Positions 24,216-33,033 of a stretch of 37,053 bases of DNA are shown piece after piece. Every line of letters begins with the position of its first letter. The stretch's first letter is position 1. The notes under the pieces were generated by a model that was not told the origin of the DNA, searched no databases, and saw nothing but the letters and a program-made list of their open reading frames with translations. Origin of the DNA: Gemmatimonadota bacterium (lineage in GTDB: Bacteria > Latescibacterota > UBA2968 > UBA8231); the NCBI GenBank assembly GCA_018673255.1, contig JABHDC010000111.1:1-37053 (forward strand). Reading direction: 5' to 3'. Position numbers and translations under genes: made by a program.

Positions 24216-24931
24216 TCCACGACTCCTTCTGGCCACCAGTCGCGGAAATCGACCTGCAGTTGAAAGGCATAACGTCCCTCGCGGATGCGCAGGTGGAATC
24301 GGCTCAGAGGGGTGTGGGCCACAAGATTGTAGATCCCCCAGTGCGAGGGGTGGTCGTATCCATCCAACTCGAGTCCGCGGGCGATGGCGGCGGTCGCATC
24401 ACTCATGTCGAGCCAGTCACGATCGAAGGGGGTTGTCGGTGCCAGGGTCGCGACATCGACGAGCTGTCCCAGCCGCAGCGTGAGGACGGATCCGGGTGCC
24501 TCGCGCGTGAATTCGTGCCCCACCGCATCGGCCAGATGCACCGCCTGCTGCTCTGCAGTCGTGTCGGGCAGTCCCACCATGTCTTCGGAGAGGATGTAGT
24601 GACCATCATAACCACTGTAGACACAGATATCACTCACCTGGATCACCTGGCGAACCCCGGCCTGGCGGGCGGCGAGCATCACGTTGTGCGTGCCCTTCAG
24701 AGCCGTGTCCAGGATCCTGCTGTCGCCCTCGGCTGCCGATTCATCTGACCTGCGATGTGCACGCGCCAGATGTATGACACGATCTGCTCCCTCACACAGA
24801 CGGGCGCAGGCCTCAGCATCCAGCACATCCACATCGTCGATATCGGTGGCCAGCACCTCGTGATCGGGTGCCAGGTGCCGCCTCAGCGCCTGCCCCAGCA
24901 GGCAGGCTGCACCGGTGATGGCGATTCTCAA
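24212..24931 (-). CDS. Second SDR/epimerase-like protein lacking the YxxxK motif
   Basis: This 239-residue protein has an SDR-type Rossmann fold: RIAITGAACLLGQALRRHL near the start, then DRVIHLARAHRR and QVSDICVYSGYDGHYILSEDM. The middle glycine of the GxxGxxG motif is a Cys (GAACLLG). Where the catalytic Tyr and Lys should lie, the sequence reads TTAEQQAVHLADAVGHEF, so YxxxK is absent. It could be a non-dehydrogenase member, a binding partner of the neighbouring SDR, or an isomerase with other chemistry. The start is proposed as TTG at 24931 because GGAGGA lies seven bases upstream and it begins exactly at the fold. An ATG at 24982 is the alternative. Its stop overlaps the next start. Confidence 0.8.
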   Translation of the reverse strand: MRIAITGAACLLGQALRRHLAPDHEVLATDIDDVDVLDAEACARLCEGADRVIHLARAHRRSDESAAEGDSRILDTALKGTHNVMLAARQAGVRQVIQVSDICVYSGYDGHYILSEDMVGLPDTTAEQQAVHLADAVGHEFTREAPGSVLTLRLGQLVDVATLAPTTPFDRDWLDMSDATAAIARGLELDGYDHPSHWGIYNLVAHTPLSRFHLRIREGRYAFQLQVDFRDWWPEGVVE

Positions 24932-25153
24932 CCCTGTTTCCTCCAGATCGTGTCGTTTGGGGGCACCGGCAAACAGGCTCATGACGCCCGGTGCGTCAAG
25001 ATTTGCAGGTGCCCTGCAGCCGGACACCCTCCGGCTGGCTCTCATTCGGCAAAGGCGCGATCATACTGACCTGACCGTTGGCTCACCGTCTGTTCATCTG
25101 GCTCAAGTCAGGTCGTGTTGTCGATTCAGACATCCGCCGAACCCGGGAAACCC

Positions 25154-26644
25154 ATGCGAATCCTCTATCTCGATCTCGATGCCCTCAATCCGCGACACCT
25201 GTCCTGCTATGGCTACCATCGCAACACGAGCCCGACGATCGATGCCGTCGCTGCCGAGGGCCTCCGGTGCGACAATGTCTACACCCCCGATGCACCCTGT
25301 CTGCCCTCCCGCACGGCCTTCTACCAGGGCCGTTTCGGTATTCAGACCGGCGTCGTCGGTCATGGCGGCACGGCAGCCGACCCCAAACGACAGGGGAAGC
25401 TGCGGGGATTCCGCTCGCACTACGAGGAAGCCTCTTTCCCTCGCCAGATGCAGAAACAGGGCCTGCATACAGCCATGGTCTCGCCCTTCGGTCAGCGGCA
25501 CGCAGCACACCAGTTCTACGCCGGTTTCAATGAGATCCACAATACGGGACAGGGCGGCATGGAACCGGTCGAAGTCGTGCAACCCGTCGTGGATCGCTGG
25601 CTCGACCAGCACGCAGCCGAAGACGACTGGTATCTGCACGTCAACTACTGGGACATTCACACACCCTACCGCACGCCTGATGACTACGGCAATCCCTTCG
25701 CGGATGATCCCGTGTCCGACCTGTTCACCGATGAGTTGATCGCCCGACACGTGCAACGCTACGGTCCGCATTCGGCGCAGGATCTGGGCATGTACACGGA
25801 CAACAACACCCAGAAGTGGCCGCGCCTGCCCCTGCGGATCACGGACCAAGCCAGCCTCAAACAATGGATCGATGGCTACGATGTGGCCATCCGTTATGTA
25901 GATGACCAGATCGCCAAGATCGTCGGCAAGCTGAAGGCGGCTGGCGTCTACGAGGACACTGCCATCATCATCTCCGCCGACCACGGCGAAAACCAGGGCG
26001 AGTTGGGGATCTACGGCGAGCATGGCACGGCCGATGCCGGCACGTGCCACATCCCCATGGTCATCAAGTGGCCGGGAGGCGCCTCAGGCGTGGTCGACGA
26101 CGGGTTCCACTACAATGTCGACTGGGCACCCACCTGCATGGAGTTGTTGGGCTCGGACACGCCTGCCCCCGAATTGTGGGATGGAACCAGCTACGCACCG
26201 ACCGTGCTGACCGGCAGCGGGCCGGGACGAGACGAGTTGATCGTCAGCCAGTGCTGTCACGTGTGCCAGCGATCTGTGCGTTTCGACAAGTGGATGTACG
26301 TGCGCACCTATTGCGATGGCTTCCATCCCTTCGAGCAGGAGATGCTCTTCGACCTGGATGCCGACCCCCTCGAGCAGACCGATCTGGCCGGCGATCGCCC
26401 CGACATCGTTCGAGAGGGCGCTCATCGCCTGATGAACTGGCATGACGAACAGATGCAGAAGATGGCCGTGCACTGCAGCGACTCGGTCGATCCTCTCTGG
26501 ACGGTGATGCGCGAGGGTGGGCCGGAACACGCGATCTTCGAACCGGGCCGATCTCCGTTGCCGAAGTACCTGGACCGGCTTGAGGCAACAGGACGCGCCG
26601 CCGGCGCCGCCGAACTGCGCCGCAAGTATCCCGATCTGGCCTGA
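25154..26644 (+). CDS. Type I sulfatase (Cys-type), cytoplasmic
   Basis: This 496-residue sulfatase has the signature C49-L-P-S-R53 in TPDAPCLPSRTAFYQGRFG, so C49 is the expected formylglycine. Metal and catalytic residues are in ILYLDLDALNPRHLSCYGY, in YLHVNYWDIHTPY and in IISADHGENQGELGIYGEHG. The C-terminal part ends with the typical MLFDLDADPLEQTDLAGDRP stretch. No signal peptide is present. The ATG at 25154 begins at the family N-terminus; an upstream start at 25115 adds an unrelated leader. It is transcribed divergently from the SDR-SDR-sulfatase operon, sharing a 222-base intergenic region. It is clearly different in sequence from the other sulfatase, so the two probably cut different sulfate esters. 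Confidence 0.93.
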   Translation: MRILYLDLDALNPRHLSCYGYHRNTSPTIDAVAAEGLRCDNVYTPDAPCLPSRTAFYQGRFGIQTGVVGHGGTAADPKRQGKLRGFRSHYEEASFPRQMQKQGLHTAMVSPFGQRHAAHQFYAGFNEIHNTGQGGMEPVEVVQPVVDRWLDQHAAEDDWYLHVNYWDIHTPYRTPDDYGNPFADDPVSDLFTDELIARHVQRYGPHSAQDLGMYTDNNTQKWPRLPLRITDQASLKQWIDGYDVAIRYVDDQIAKIVGKLKAAGVYEDTAIIISADHGENQGELGIYGEHGTADAGTCHIPMVIKWPGGASGVVDDGFHYNVDWAPTCMELLGSDTPAPELWDGTSYAPTVLTGSGPGRDELIVSQCCHVCQRSVRFDKWMYVRTYCDGFHPFEQEMLFDLDADPLEQTDLAGDRPDIVREGAHRLMNWHDEQMQKMAVHCSDSVDPLWTVMREGGPEHAIFEPGRSPLPKYLDRLEATGRAAGAAELRRKYPDLA

Positions 26645-26725
26645 TCAACCTGGCAACGGGGCAGGCGTTGTCCGGCGGCAGCGTAGCCACCCACGTCGTG
26701 CCACCGGTGAGAGTCGCTCTGAGTC

Positions 26726-27760
26726 CTACTGGTACTCGAGGAAGGCCTCGTACATGGCGATGACATTGTCGAGGGGGGTTTCGGGCATCACGCTGTGGCT
26801 GGTGCCACCGATGTAGCCACCACCGGTTCGACCGAACAACTCGACGAGATGATGCACTTCCCGGCGCACGTCATCCTGGCTGCCCTGGATCATCGTCCCC
26901 TGCACGTCGACGCCGCCATTGAAGCAGAGCCTGCCGCCGAACTGGCGGGCGAGTTGTTCCACATCCATCGCCTGTGGCTGCACGGGATTCAGGACATTCA
27001 GGCCGATGTCGATGAGGTCCGGCAGGATGGCCGTCACATCACCACACAGGTGCATCCAGACATGAGCCCCACCGGCGCGAACGCGGTCGAAGAGGCGACG
27101 ATAGGAGGGCAGATAGAATCGCCGCCAGTCGTCAGGGTTCATGAGCAGACCCTTCTGACAACCCCAGTCGTCTGAGAAGAACACGGCATCCACCTCACGC
27201 TCGATCCAGTGGTCGATGATCGCCAGATCGTAGTCGACGATCTGATCACGCAGGCCACAGAACGCACGCTCATTCAGATAGGGATCCAGGAGCATCTCCT
27301 CGAATCCCCGCAGCATCCACAGGCGTTCAAAGAGGGTGAACCAGACGCACGATCGGGCATAACGATCGTCGCGCCCCTGCAGGATGCGATCGGCGCGGTC
27401 GAATCGGCCAACCGCATGAGGATCGGGAAATCGATGGCCGTCGAGGGCTTCGTAGCCTGAGATGAGAGGATAGGTTTCCGTCTTGGCCCCGTGACCATCA
27501 TCCTCCCATCCCGTCCCCCATTCATCGAGCCAGCGGGAGACACCCTGTGCCGTCTCCCGCGCGCCATAGGTCCCCACATCCAGCCCCCCGAGGATGTCAT
27601 CGGGAAAGCGGCTCTGCAGCTGTCGCACCTGTTCTTGCCGGGCAGGATCTTTGTCGTAGAGCCAGTCGAAGTCCACACCCAGCGTACAGGGCAGATAGGC
27701 GGGTGACTGGTGCTCGATGGCACGCGTGTAGTTCTGCCTGCCTGATATTGGAGAGGTCAT
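26726..27760 (-). CDS. URO-D superfamily protein (methyltransferase-like)
   Basis: This 344-residue TIM-barrel protein is of the uroporphyrinogen decarboxylase superfamily. It is not a haem-pathway enzyme: the substrate motifs of HemE are absent, and the pattern matches the MtaA-like cobalamin:CoM-type group. It has FFSDDWGCQKGLLMNPDDWR, the zinc-type motif HVWMHLCGDV (H237, C239), LNVLNPVQPQAMD and the C-terminal GGYIGGTSHSVMPETPLDNV. The usual third zinc ligand, a Cys near the end, seems replaced in GGTSHS. The ATG at 27760 overlaps the stop of the upstream paralogue by one base (TGATG), so the pair is coupled. No corrinoid protein is nearby, so the methyl acceptor and even the reaction are uncertain. 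Confidence 0.85.
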   Translation of the reverse strand: MTSPISGRQNYTRAIEHQSPAYLPCTLGVDFDWLYDKDPARQEQVRQLQSRFPDDILGGLDVGTYGARETAQGVSRWLDEWGTGWEDDGHGAKTETYPLISGYEALDGHRFPDPHAVGRFDRADRILQGRDDRYARSCVWFTLFERLWMLRGFEEMLLDPYLNERAFCGLRDQIVDYDLAIIDHWIEREVDAVFFSDDWGCQKGLLMNPDDWRRFYLPSYRRLFDRVRAGGAHVWMHLCGDVTAILPDLIDIGLNVLNPVQPQAMDVEQLARQFGGRLCFNGGVDVQGTMIQGSQDDVRREVHHLVELFGRTGGGYIGGTSHSVMPETPLDNVIAMYEAFLEYQ

Positions 27761-28944
27761 CAGACGCTTGGACTCGGTAATGCGGGCAGCCCGAAGTAGT
27801 CCCGGTAGGCCGCCACCAGGGCGTAGTAATTTTCCTTTGGGATGTCTTCGTGCACGGAATGACTCAGATGCAGAATGTGTCCGCCAGGTGATTGCCGCCC
27901 GTAGTCCAGACACTCGATCACCTCACGCGCCACATCCTCGGGCGAGCCCTGGCACATGGTGTAGCGGGCATCCATGTTGCCGAGAATACACACTCGATCC
28001 GCCACGCCCGACTCGATCAAACGTGGCCAGGTCATGCCGGCCGCCTTGTCGACTTCCTTGTAGCCATCGATCCCGGAATCGAAGAAGAATTCCTGTGCAA
28101 TGGGCCAGTGGTTGCCGTCGGATGTGTAGACGGCCCTGGCACCGGCCTCCTGGATGACACGCGTGTGTTCCTGGATGACGGGCAACACGAATTCGCGATA
28201 GAGGGCCGGCGACACAAAGGGGCCCTTGTCGCAACTGACGTCACCGCCCATGGCGACGACGGTGGCCCCATTTTCGACGGCGCGCCGCGTGGCTTCGAAG
28301 GCTGGCAATTTCTGCATCGAGATCCAGCGATGACAGAGCTCCGGTTCCTCGATCATCCACATGAGCAGGAAGGGCGGGAAGAAGGCGACACCCGTGCCGG
28401 CACCGATCTCCGCCATATCGACCCACTCGACGTCATCCGCATCGGCGCGCGCCTTCATCATCTCGCCAAATCGATCCGGCCCATGGACGATGTCGGGACA
28501 CGTGCCATCCCACGCCTCCAGTCGTTGACGCACCTCGGTTTCATCGTAGCGGTGCGTATAGCTCTGATCTTCAGCCGGATTCGCCAGCACGACCAGGTCT
28601 GTCTTCGGATCCCGATGATATTCGACACCATCGCGCGTCCAGGTCTCGGGGCCGGTCTTCACCGGTCGTGAACCGGCCGCTGACAGTGCGCCATTGAGGC
28701 GAACCATGTCGACCTCGAAGTAGCGATTGATCCGATACTGCGCCTCGACACTCAGTTCGAGCAGTTCCTCGGAACTGATCCCCTCTGCCAGTGCGTCCCA
28801 GTACAGCCTCGCCTCCGTCGCCGGCGTGTGGCCACACATGTCCCAGTAGATGGGGTGAAAGGGGCTGTAGATCTCGAACAGAGGAGTTCGATCGGGCGCT
28901 CGAAAGGCGAACGCGTCCTGGATGCGCTGGATGGAACCGGACAT
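27760..28944 (-). CDS. URO-D superfamily protein, divergent paralogue
   Basis: This 394-residue protein is of the same superfamily as its downstream neighbour. Recognisable segments include [48 protein letters not shown]-type strand [13 protein letters not shown] (zinc ligands H-x-C replaced by T-S-D at about 274-276), and [20 protein letters not shown] at the C-terminus. The lost zinc motif suggests it does not activate a thiol in the MtaA manner. The ATG at 28944 is preceded by AGGAGA. It is the first gene of a two-gene minus-strand operon, divergent from glpK. Pairing of two different URO-D paralogues suggests a heteromer or successive steps; this is inference. Confidence 0.82.
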   Translation of the reverse strand: MSGSIQRIQDAFAFRAPDRTPLFEIYSPFHPIYWDMCGHTPATEARLYWDALAEGISSEELLELSVEAQYRINRYFEVDMVRLNGALSAAGSRPVKTGPETWTRDGVEYHRDPKTDLVVLANPAEDQSYTHRYDETEVRQRLEAWDGTCPDIVHGPDRFGEMMKARADADDVEWVDMAEIGAGTGVAFFPPFLLMWMIEEPELCHRWISMQKLPAFEATRRAVENGATVVAMGGDVSCDKGPFVSPALYREFVLPVIQEHTRVIQEAGARAVYTSDGNHWPIAQEFFFDSGIDGYKEVDKAAGMTWPRLIESGVADRVCILGNMDARYTMCQGSPEDVAREVIECLDYGRQSPGGHILHLSHSVHEDIPKENYYALVAAYRDYFGLPALPSPSV

Positions 28945-29150
28945 TCTCAGTCTCCTGGTCGGCTGGTCTCTCCGATAGTGTAGCCCAATCGAGCCGATGG
29001 CCGCACGGTCCTTGCCTGAGATTCTGCAAAGACCGACACTCGGCCGGGTGCCGGATCACCCTACCGAGCCTGGCTGCCTGGAATCGCGGCGCAGTCCAGC
29101 CAGATGATCCTCTCCCAGAGGAGCCTCGATTCCAGCAGGAGGAAATCCAT

Positions 29151-30647
29151 ATGAGTGTCGTCGTCGCGCTCGATCAGGGCACCACCAGTTCGCGGGCCAT
29201 CGTCTTCGACATGGCCGGTTCGATCCTCTCCCTGGCTCAGCAGGAATTCGAGCAGCACTACCCTCAGCCGGGGTGGGTCGAACACGACGCGAATCAGATC
29301 TGGAAGACACAAGCCGCCGTGGCCGAGCAGGCCATCACCGAATCCGGTGTCACGCGCGATCAGATCGCTGCTGTGGGCATCGCCAATCAGCGTGAGACTA
29401 CCCTTGTGTGGGATCGGCAGACGGGAGAGCCGATTCATCGGGCCATCGTCTGGCAGGATCGGCGGACGGCCCCCCACTGCGAGGCCCTGAAGGCTGCAGG
29501 ACATCAGGCAGCGATCCAGGCAAAGACGGGGCTCGTCATAGACGCCTACTTCTCTGCCACAAAACTCGCCTGGATCCTCGAGCACGTGGAGGGTGCCCGG
29601 ACGCGCGCCGAACAGGGTGAACTGGCCTTCGGTACAATCGACACCTGGATCGCCTGGAAGCTCACCGGCGGCGACCTCCACATCACCGATGCGAGCAATG
29701 CTTCTCGCACGATGCTCTACAACATTCACGAGAGCTGCTGGGACGAGGACCTCCTCGACATCTTCGACATCCCACCGGCCCTGCTGCCGGATGTCCGGCC
29801 TTCATCACAGGTCTACGGCGAGATCACCACAATACCGACCCTTGCCGGCGTGCCCCTGGCTGGTATCGCCGGCGATCAGCAGGCGGCGACCTTCGGTCAG
29901 GCTTGTGTGACCCCGGGTATGGCCAAGTGCACCTATGGCACAGGCTGTTTCCTGCTGCTCAACACCGGGCAGGAACCGCGGCGTTCCGACCACCAGTTGC
30001 TCACCACGATCGCCTGGCAGCAGGGCATCCGGGTCGACTACGCCCTGGAGGGATCGGTCTTTGTCGGTGGCGCCATCGTGCAGTGGCTGCGCGATGGCCT
30101 CGGCATCATCGACTCCGCCGCCCAGGTGGAGGAACTCGCCCGCACCGTGGCCGACAATGGCGGCGTATACCTGGTCCCTGCCCTGGCCGGCCTGGGTGCC
30201 CCCCAGTGGGATCCGGATGCGCGGGGCACGATCATCGGCCTCACACGCGGGTCCACGGCGGGCCACATTGCACGAGCTGCCCTGGAGGGCATCGCCTTTC
30301 AGGTGGCAGACCTGGCCGACGCCATGTCCGCCGATGCCCAGACACCGGTGACCGAGTTGCGTGTCGATGGGGGCGCCGCCGCCAACGACCTGCTCATGCA
30401 GTTCCAGGCGGATCTGCTGCAGATGCCCGTGGTCCGCCCCACGACCCTGGAGACCACGGCGCTGGGTGCGGCGTACCTGGCAGGGCTGGCCACGGGTTGC
30501 TGGCCGTCAGCCCAGGAGCTGTCGCGACACTGGCAGGTTGACCACACCTTCGAACCGCGCATGACGGCGGCGGAAGTTGATTCGTTGCGAGGGCGCTGGA
30601 CCGAAGCGGTGGCTCGATCGCGGAATTGGGCTCGCGAAGTGGGATGA
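29151..30647 (+). CDS. glpK: Glycerol kinase
   Basis: This 498-residue FGGY-family kinase phosphorylates glycerol to glycerol-3-phosphate in the cytoplasm. Diagnostic segments are [17 protein letters not shown] (ATP site), [79 protein letters not shown] and the FGGY signature region [20 protein letters not shown]. Length and motif order match E. coli GlpK. The ATG at 29151 follows a strong AGGAGGA. No glycerol facilitator gene lies beside it. The matching glycerol-3-phosphate dehydrogenase lies about 3.7 kb downstream on the same strand, separated by minus-strand genes. Confidence 0.97.
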   Translation: MSVVVALDQGTTSSRAIVFDMAGSILSLAQQEFEQHYPQPGWVEHDANQIWKTQAAVAEQAITESGVTRDQIAAVGIANQRETTLVWDRQTGEPIHRAIVWQDRRTAPHCEALKAAGHQAAIQAKTGLVIDAYFSATKLAWILEHVEGARTRAEQGELAFGTIDTWIAWKLTGGDLHITDASNASRTMLYNIHESCWDEDLLDIFDIPPALLPDVRPSSQVYGEITTIPTLAGVPLAGIAGDQQAATFGQACVTPGMAKCTYGTGCFLLLNTGQEPRRSDHQLLTTIAWQQGIRVDYALEGSVFVGGAIVQWLRDGLGIIDSAAQVEELARTVADNGGVYLVPALAGLGAPQWDPDARGTIIGLTRGSTAGHIARAALEGIAFQVADLADAMSADAQTPVTELRVDGGAAANDLLMQFQADLLQMPVVRPTTLETTALGAAYLAGLATGCWPSAQELSRHWQVDHTFEPRMTAAEVDSLRGRWTEAVARSRNWAREVG

Positions 30648-30699
30648 TGGTGCGTCTGGTGTATGCCTGGCTGGTCGGAATAGTGGCGTTTCGGCAGCG

Positions 30700-31779
30700 T
30701 CAGGCCCTCATCTCTGCCTCCGGCAAGACCTGACGCAGAACCCGCAGGAAGTTGCCGCCCATGATGGCCGCCGTGTCGGCCTCCGAGAATCCGTCATCCA
30801 GCAGCGCATCCGTCAGGGCAGGCATGATGGCCGTTGAGAAGTGGGTACCGATACCGACGGCCTCAATGCCCATGACGTCCACCGCGTAATGGACCTGCTT
30901 CAAGGTCTTCGCCATCTCGTCCGGATCGATCGCATCGTACGGTGCTTCACCCGGTGGACGAGATATGGGTGGCGAGATCCCCAGCATACCGCCCTGCTTC
31001 GACATGGCCCGCATCACCTCATCAGGGATGGCGCGATTTTCACCGGGATAGAGCGCTCGCGGGGCCGAGTGCGTGTCGACGACGGGCATAGTGGAAAGGT
31101 CGATGACATCGAGGGCACAGGGATCGTTCGAGTGGGCGAGGTCAATCAGGATACCACACTGGTTCATTTCGGCGATCAATCGCACACCGAGCTCGGTGAG
31201 GCGGCCACCGGAGCGGACTTCGTTCGATGGATCCCACCCCAGCTCTCGCGTCGCCTGTCCAATCGTGATCATCCGTAGTCCCAGACGGGCGAACTGACGT
31301 AGCACGCCGGGACTGTCGCCAAACCAATCGGCGCGGTTGGCTGCCATCAGGAGAGAGATCTTGCCAGCTTCACGGGCGCGATCGAGGTCAGCTGCGGTAC
31401 GGACCAGATGCACACTGTCCGGACTGCGCTCGACGTTCAGGAGAAAACGGTCCAGTTCGGCCAGCAGCACCTGTGTGGCATTGGGGACTGCCAGGCTCAG
31501 GAAGAGAGACTCTCCGTCGCGGTTGGTGTGACGCTCCGGTTGCTGGTTCCACAGCGCGCGATACTCGTCCGTCAGCAGCGTCACGCCGCCCTTGGCGACG
31601 ACAAGGTTCATCCCCCATTCATGGAACTTCGGGAAGTCGCCCCGAAAATGATCGTCCATGCGCCGGGTCAGATCGGTGTCATCCAGGACGAAGCGCGGGT
31701 GATTGAGGTTGAGTCCCAGCATGTCGCAGACCGGGTGATCCCGGTGGAACTGCTGAGCGCGGGCGGAAATGGTTCTCAT
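30700..31779 (-). CDS. Membrane dipeptidase (renal dipeptidase) family homologue with lost metal ligands
   Basis: This 359-residue TIM-barrel protein aligns with the renal dipeptidase (peptidase M19) family. Recognisable are GKISLLMAANRADW, SPGVLRQFARLGLRMITIGQ, CGILIDLAHSN (H216), VVDTHSAPRALYPGENRAIP (H237) and AAIMGGNFLRVLRQV. The N-terminal HxD that binds zinc is replaced (PVCDMLGLNLNH), the bridging Glu position reads Ala (LLMAAN), and the catalytic Asp of G-x-D-F-D-G is replaced (IGTHFSTA). Only two His ligands remain, so ordinary binuclear dipeptidase activity is unlikely. The ATG at 31779 has AGGA upstream; an ATG at 31809 would overlap the stop of the OYE gene. It is cotranscribed with that gene. 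Confidence 0.85.
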   Translation of the reverse strand: MRTISARAQQFHRDHPVCDMLGLNLNHPRFVLDDTDLTRRMDDHFRGDFPKFHEWGMNLVVAKGGVTLLTDEYRALWNQQPERHTNRDGESLFLSLAVPNATQVLLAELDRFLLNVERSPDSVHLVRTAADLDRAREAGKISLLMAANRADWFGDSPGVLRQFARLGLRMITIGQATRELGWDPSNEVRSGGRLTELGVRLIAEMNQCGILIDLAHSNDPCALDVIDLSTMPVVDTHSAPRALYPGENRAIPDEVMRAMSKQGGMLGISPPISRPPGEAPYDAIDPDEMAKTLKQVHYAVDVMGIEAVGIGTHFSTAIMPALTDALLDDGFSEADTAAIMGGNFLRVLRQVLPEAEMRA

Positions 31780-31801
31780 GTTGTCCTGCTCTTCTCGCTC
31801 G

Positions 31802-32896
31802 TTATGCATTCTCAACTTCTTCGGCCACGACAAAACCGTCCAACCAGCTGATATAGGTGAGGAATTTGTCGGACAGGCCTTCACCATGGAGATGCTCGCG
31901 AGTCACCGGTATTTCAACCGGAGCAAAGCTGGGATTGGCCTGATACTGGTTCGGGAAGTCGTGGTGCAACATGGCGGCGCGACCCAACATGACCCAATCG
32001 GCTCCTGCCTCAAGCGCGCGCTCCGCTTCCTGTGGAGTTCTGATATTCCCGGTCACGCCCAGCCTCACTCCGCCGCGATCCAAGTCCGTGAAGCAGGACA
32101 TCAGAGTCCGGCCTTTGAACGCCTCTTCCTCTGGCTCCTTGTTTATGTCCCACAAAGACATGTCCAGGAAATCGATCTCGCCCCCGCTCATCAGCCGCTG
32201 CGCGACCTCAACCACCTCACCCAATCGCATGCCAAACCGTTCGGGAGACAGACGAACACCCACGCAGAAATCCGGACCGCACTGCCGGCGGATACCCGCG
32301 AGAATCTCAAACAGTATGCGGCTCCTGTTCTCCAGATTGCCGCCATATTGATCGGTGCGCTGGTTGATTTCCGCGCTCAGGAACTGAGTGATAATGTAGC
32401 CGTGGGCACCGTGAACTTCGACGCCGTGAAAACCGGCTTGCTCACAGCGAACTGCGGCGGCAATAAAGTCCTCAACCAGGTCCTCCACTTCTCTGGTGGT
32501 CATCGCACGAGCCTTGGTCTCCTCATCGTCAGATGGGCAGACCGGCGTCTCGCCAATCAGCTCAGCCGGTGAACGCGTACCCGCGTGGTGCAGCTGAACA
32601 ATGGCGATGCTGTCGTGGGCTTTGATGCCCGCAGCCAGGCGAGTCAGCCCCGGGATGTGAGCATCGGAGAACACTCCCAATTGACCAGGAAAGCCCTTCC
32701 CGATCTCTTGCACATGTGCGGCGCACGTCATGGTGAGGCCAAAGCCGCCTTCGGCACGCATTGTGAGCCACTTGTATTCCTCATCGGCGAGCACGCCATC
32801 ATCACCGCTTTGCGTATTGGTCATTGGTGCCAGCACGAATCGGTTCTTCATGCTGGGGCCACGGGTAAAACTCAGACGTTCAAAGATCGTGCTCAT
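31802..32896 (-). CDS. NADH:flavin oxidoreductase, Old Yellow Enzyme family
   Basis: This 364-residue FMN-dependent TIM-barrel oxidoreductase should reduce activated C=C bonds of enones or related substrates. The opening segment NRFVLAPMTNTQSGDDG, VQLHHAGTRSPAELIGE, GFHGVEVHGAHGYIITQFLS and NQRTDQYGGNLENRSRILFE are the family signature. The C-terminal VTGNIRTPQEAERALEAGAD and VMLGRAAMLHHDFP bind the FMN phosphate. The ATG at 32896 has AGGA just upstream. The stop lies 22 bases before the start of the dipeptidase-like gene. It appears cytoplasmic and full length. The physiological substrate is unknown. Confidence 0.93.
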   Translation of the reverse strand: MSTIFERLSFTRGPSMKNRFVLAPMTNTQSGDDGVLADEEYKWLTMRAEGGFGLTMTCAAHVQEIGKGFPGQLGVFSDAHIPGLTRLAAGIKAHDSIAIVQLHHAGTRSPAELIGETPVCPSDDEETKARAMTTREVEDLVEDFIAAAVRCEQAGFHGVEVHGAHGYIITQFLSAEINQRTDQYGGNLENRSRILFEILAGIRRQCGPDFCVGVRLSPERFGMRLGEVVEVAQRLMSGGEIDFLDMSLWDINKEPEEEAFKGRTLMSCFTDLDRGGVRLGVTGNIRTPQEAERALEAGADWVMLGRAAMLHHDFPNQYQANPSFAPVEIPVTREHLHGEGLSDKFLTYISWLDGFVVAEEVENA

Positions 32897-33033
32897 GATT
32901 CCTAATCCGGTGTCTGTAGGATAGAACGGGACTGCGAGGTGTACGGGTCTTCCCGGTCAAGAGGCTGGAAGCTCGTTTCGCTCGAGCTCTGCAACCTGGA
33001 TGACGACATAGGGGAATCCACTGGTCGTGTTTG

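Noticed and set aside
26645..26725. Search for a terminator between the convergent sulfatase and URO-D genes
   Set aside because: No stable hairpin with a T-run was found; only scattered short complementary pieces.
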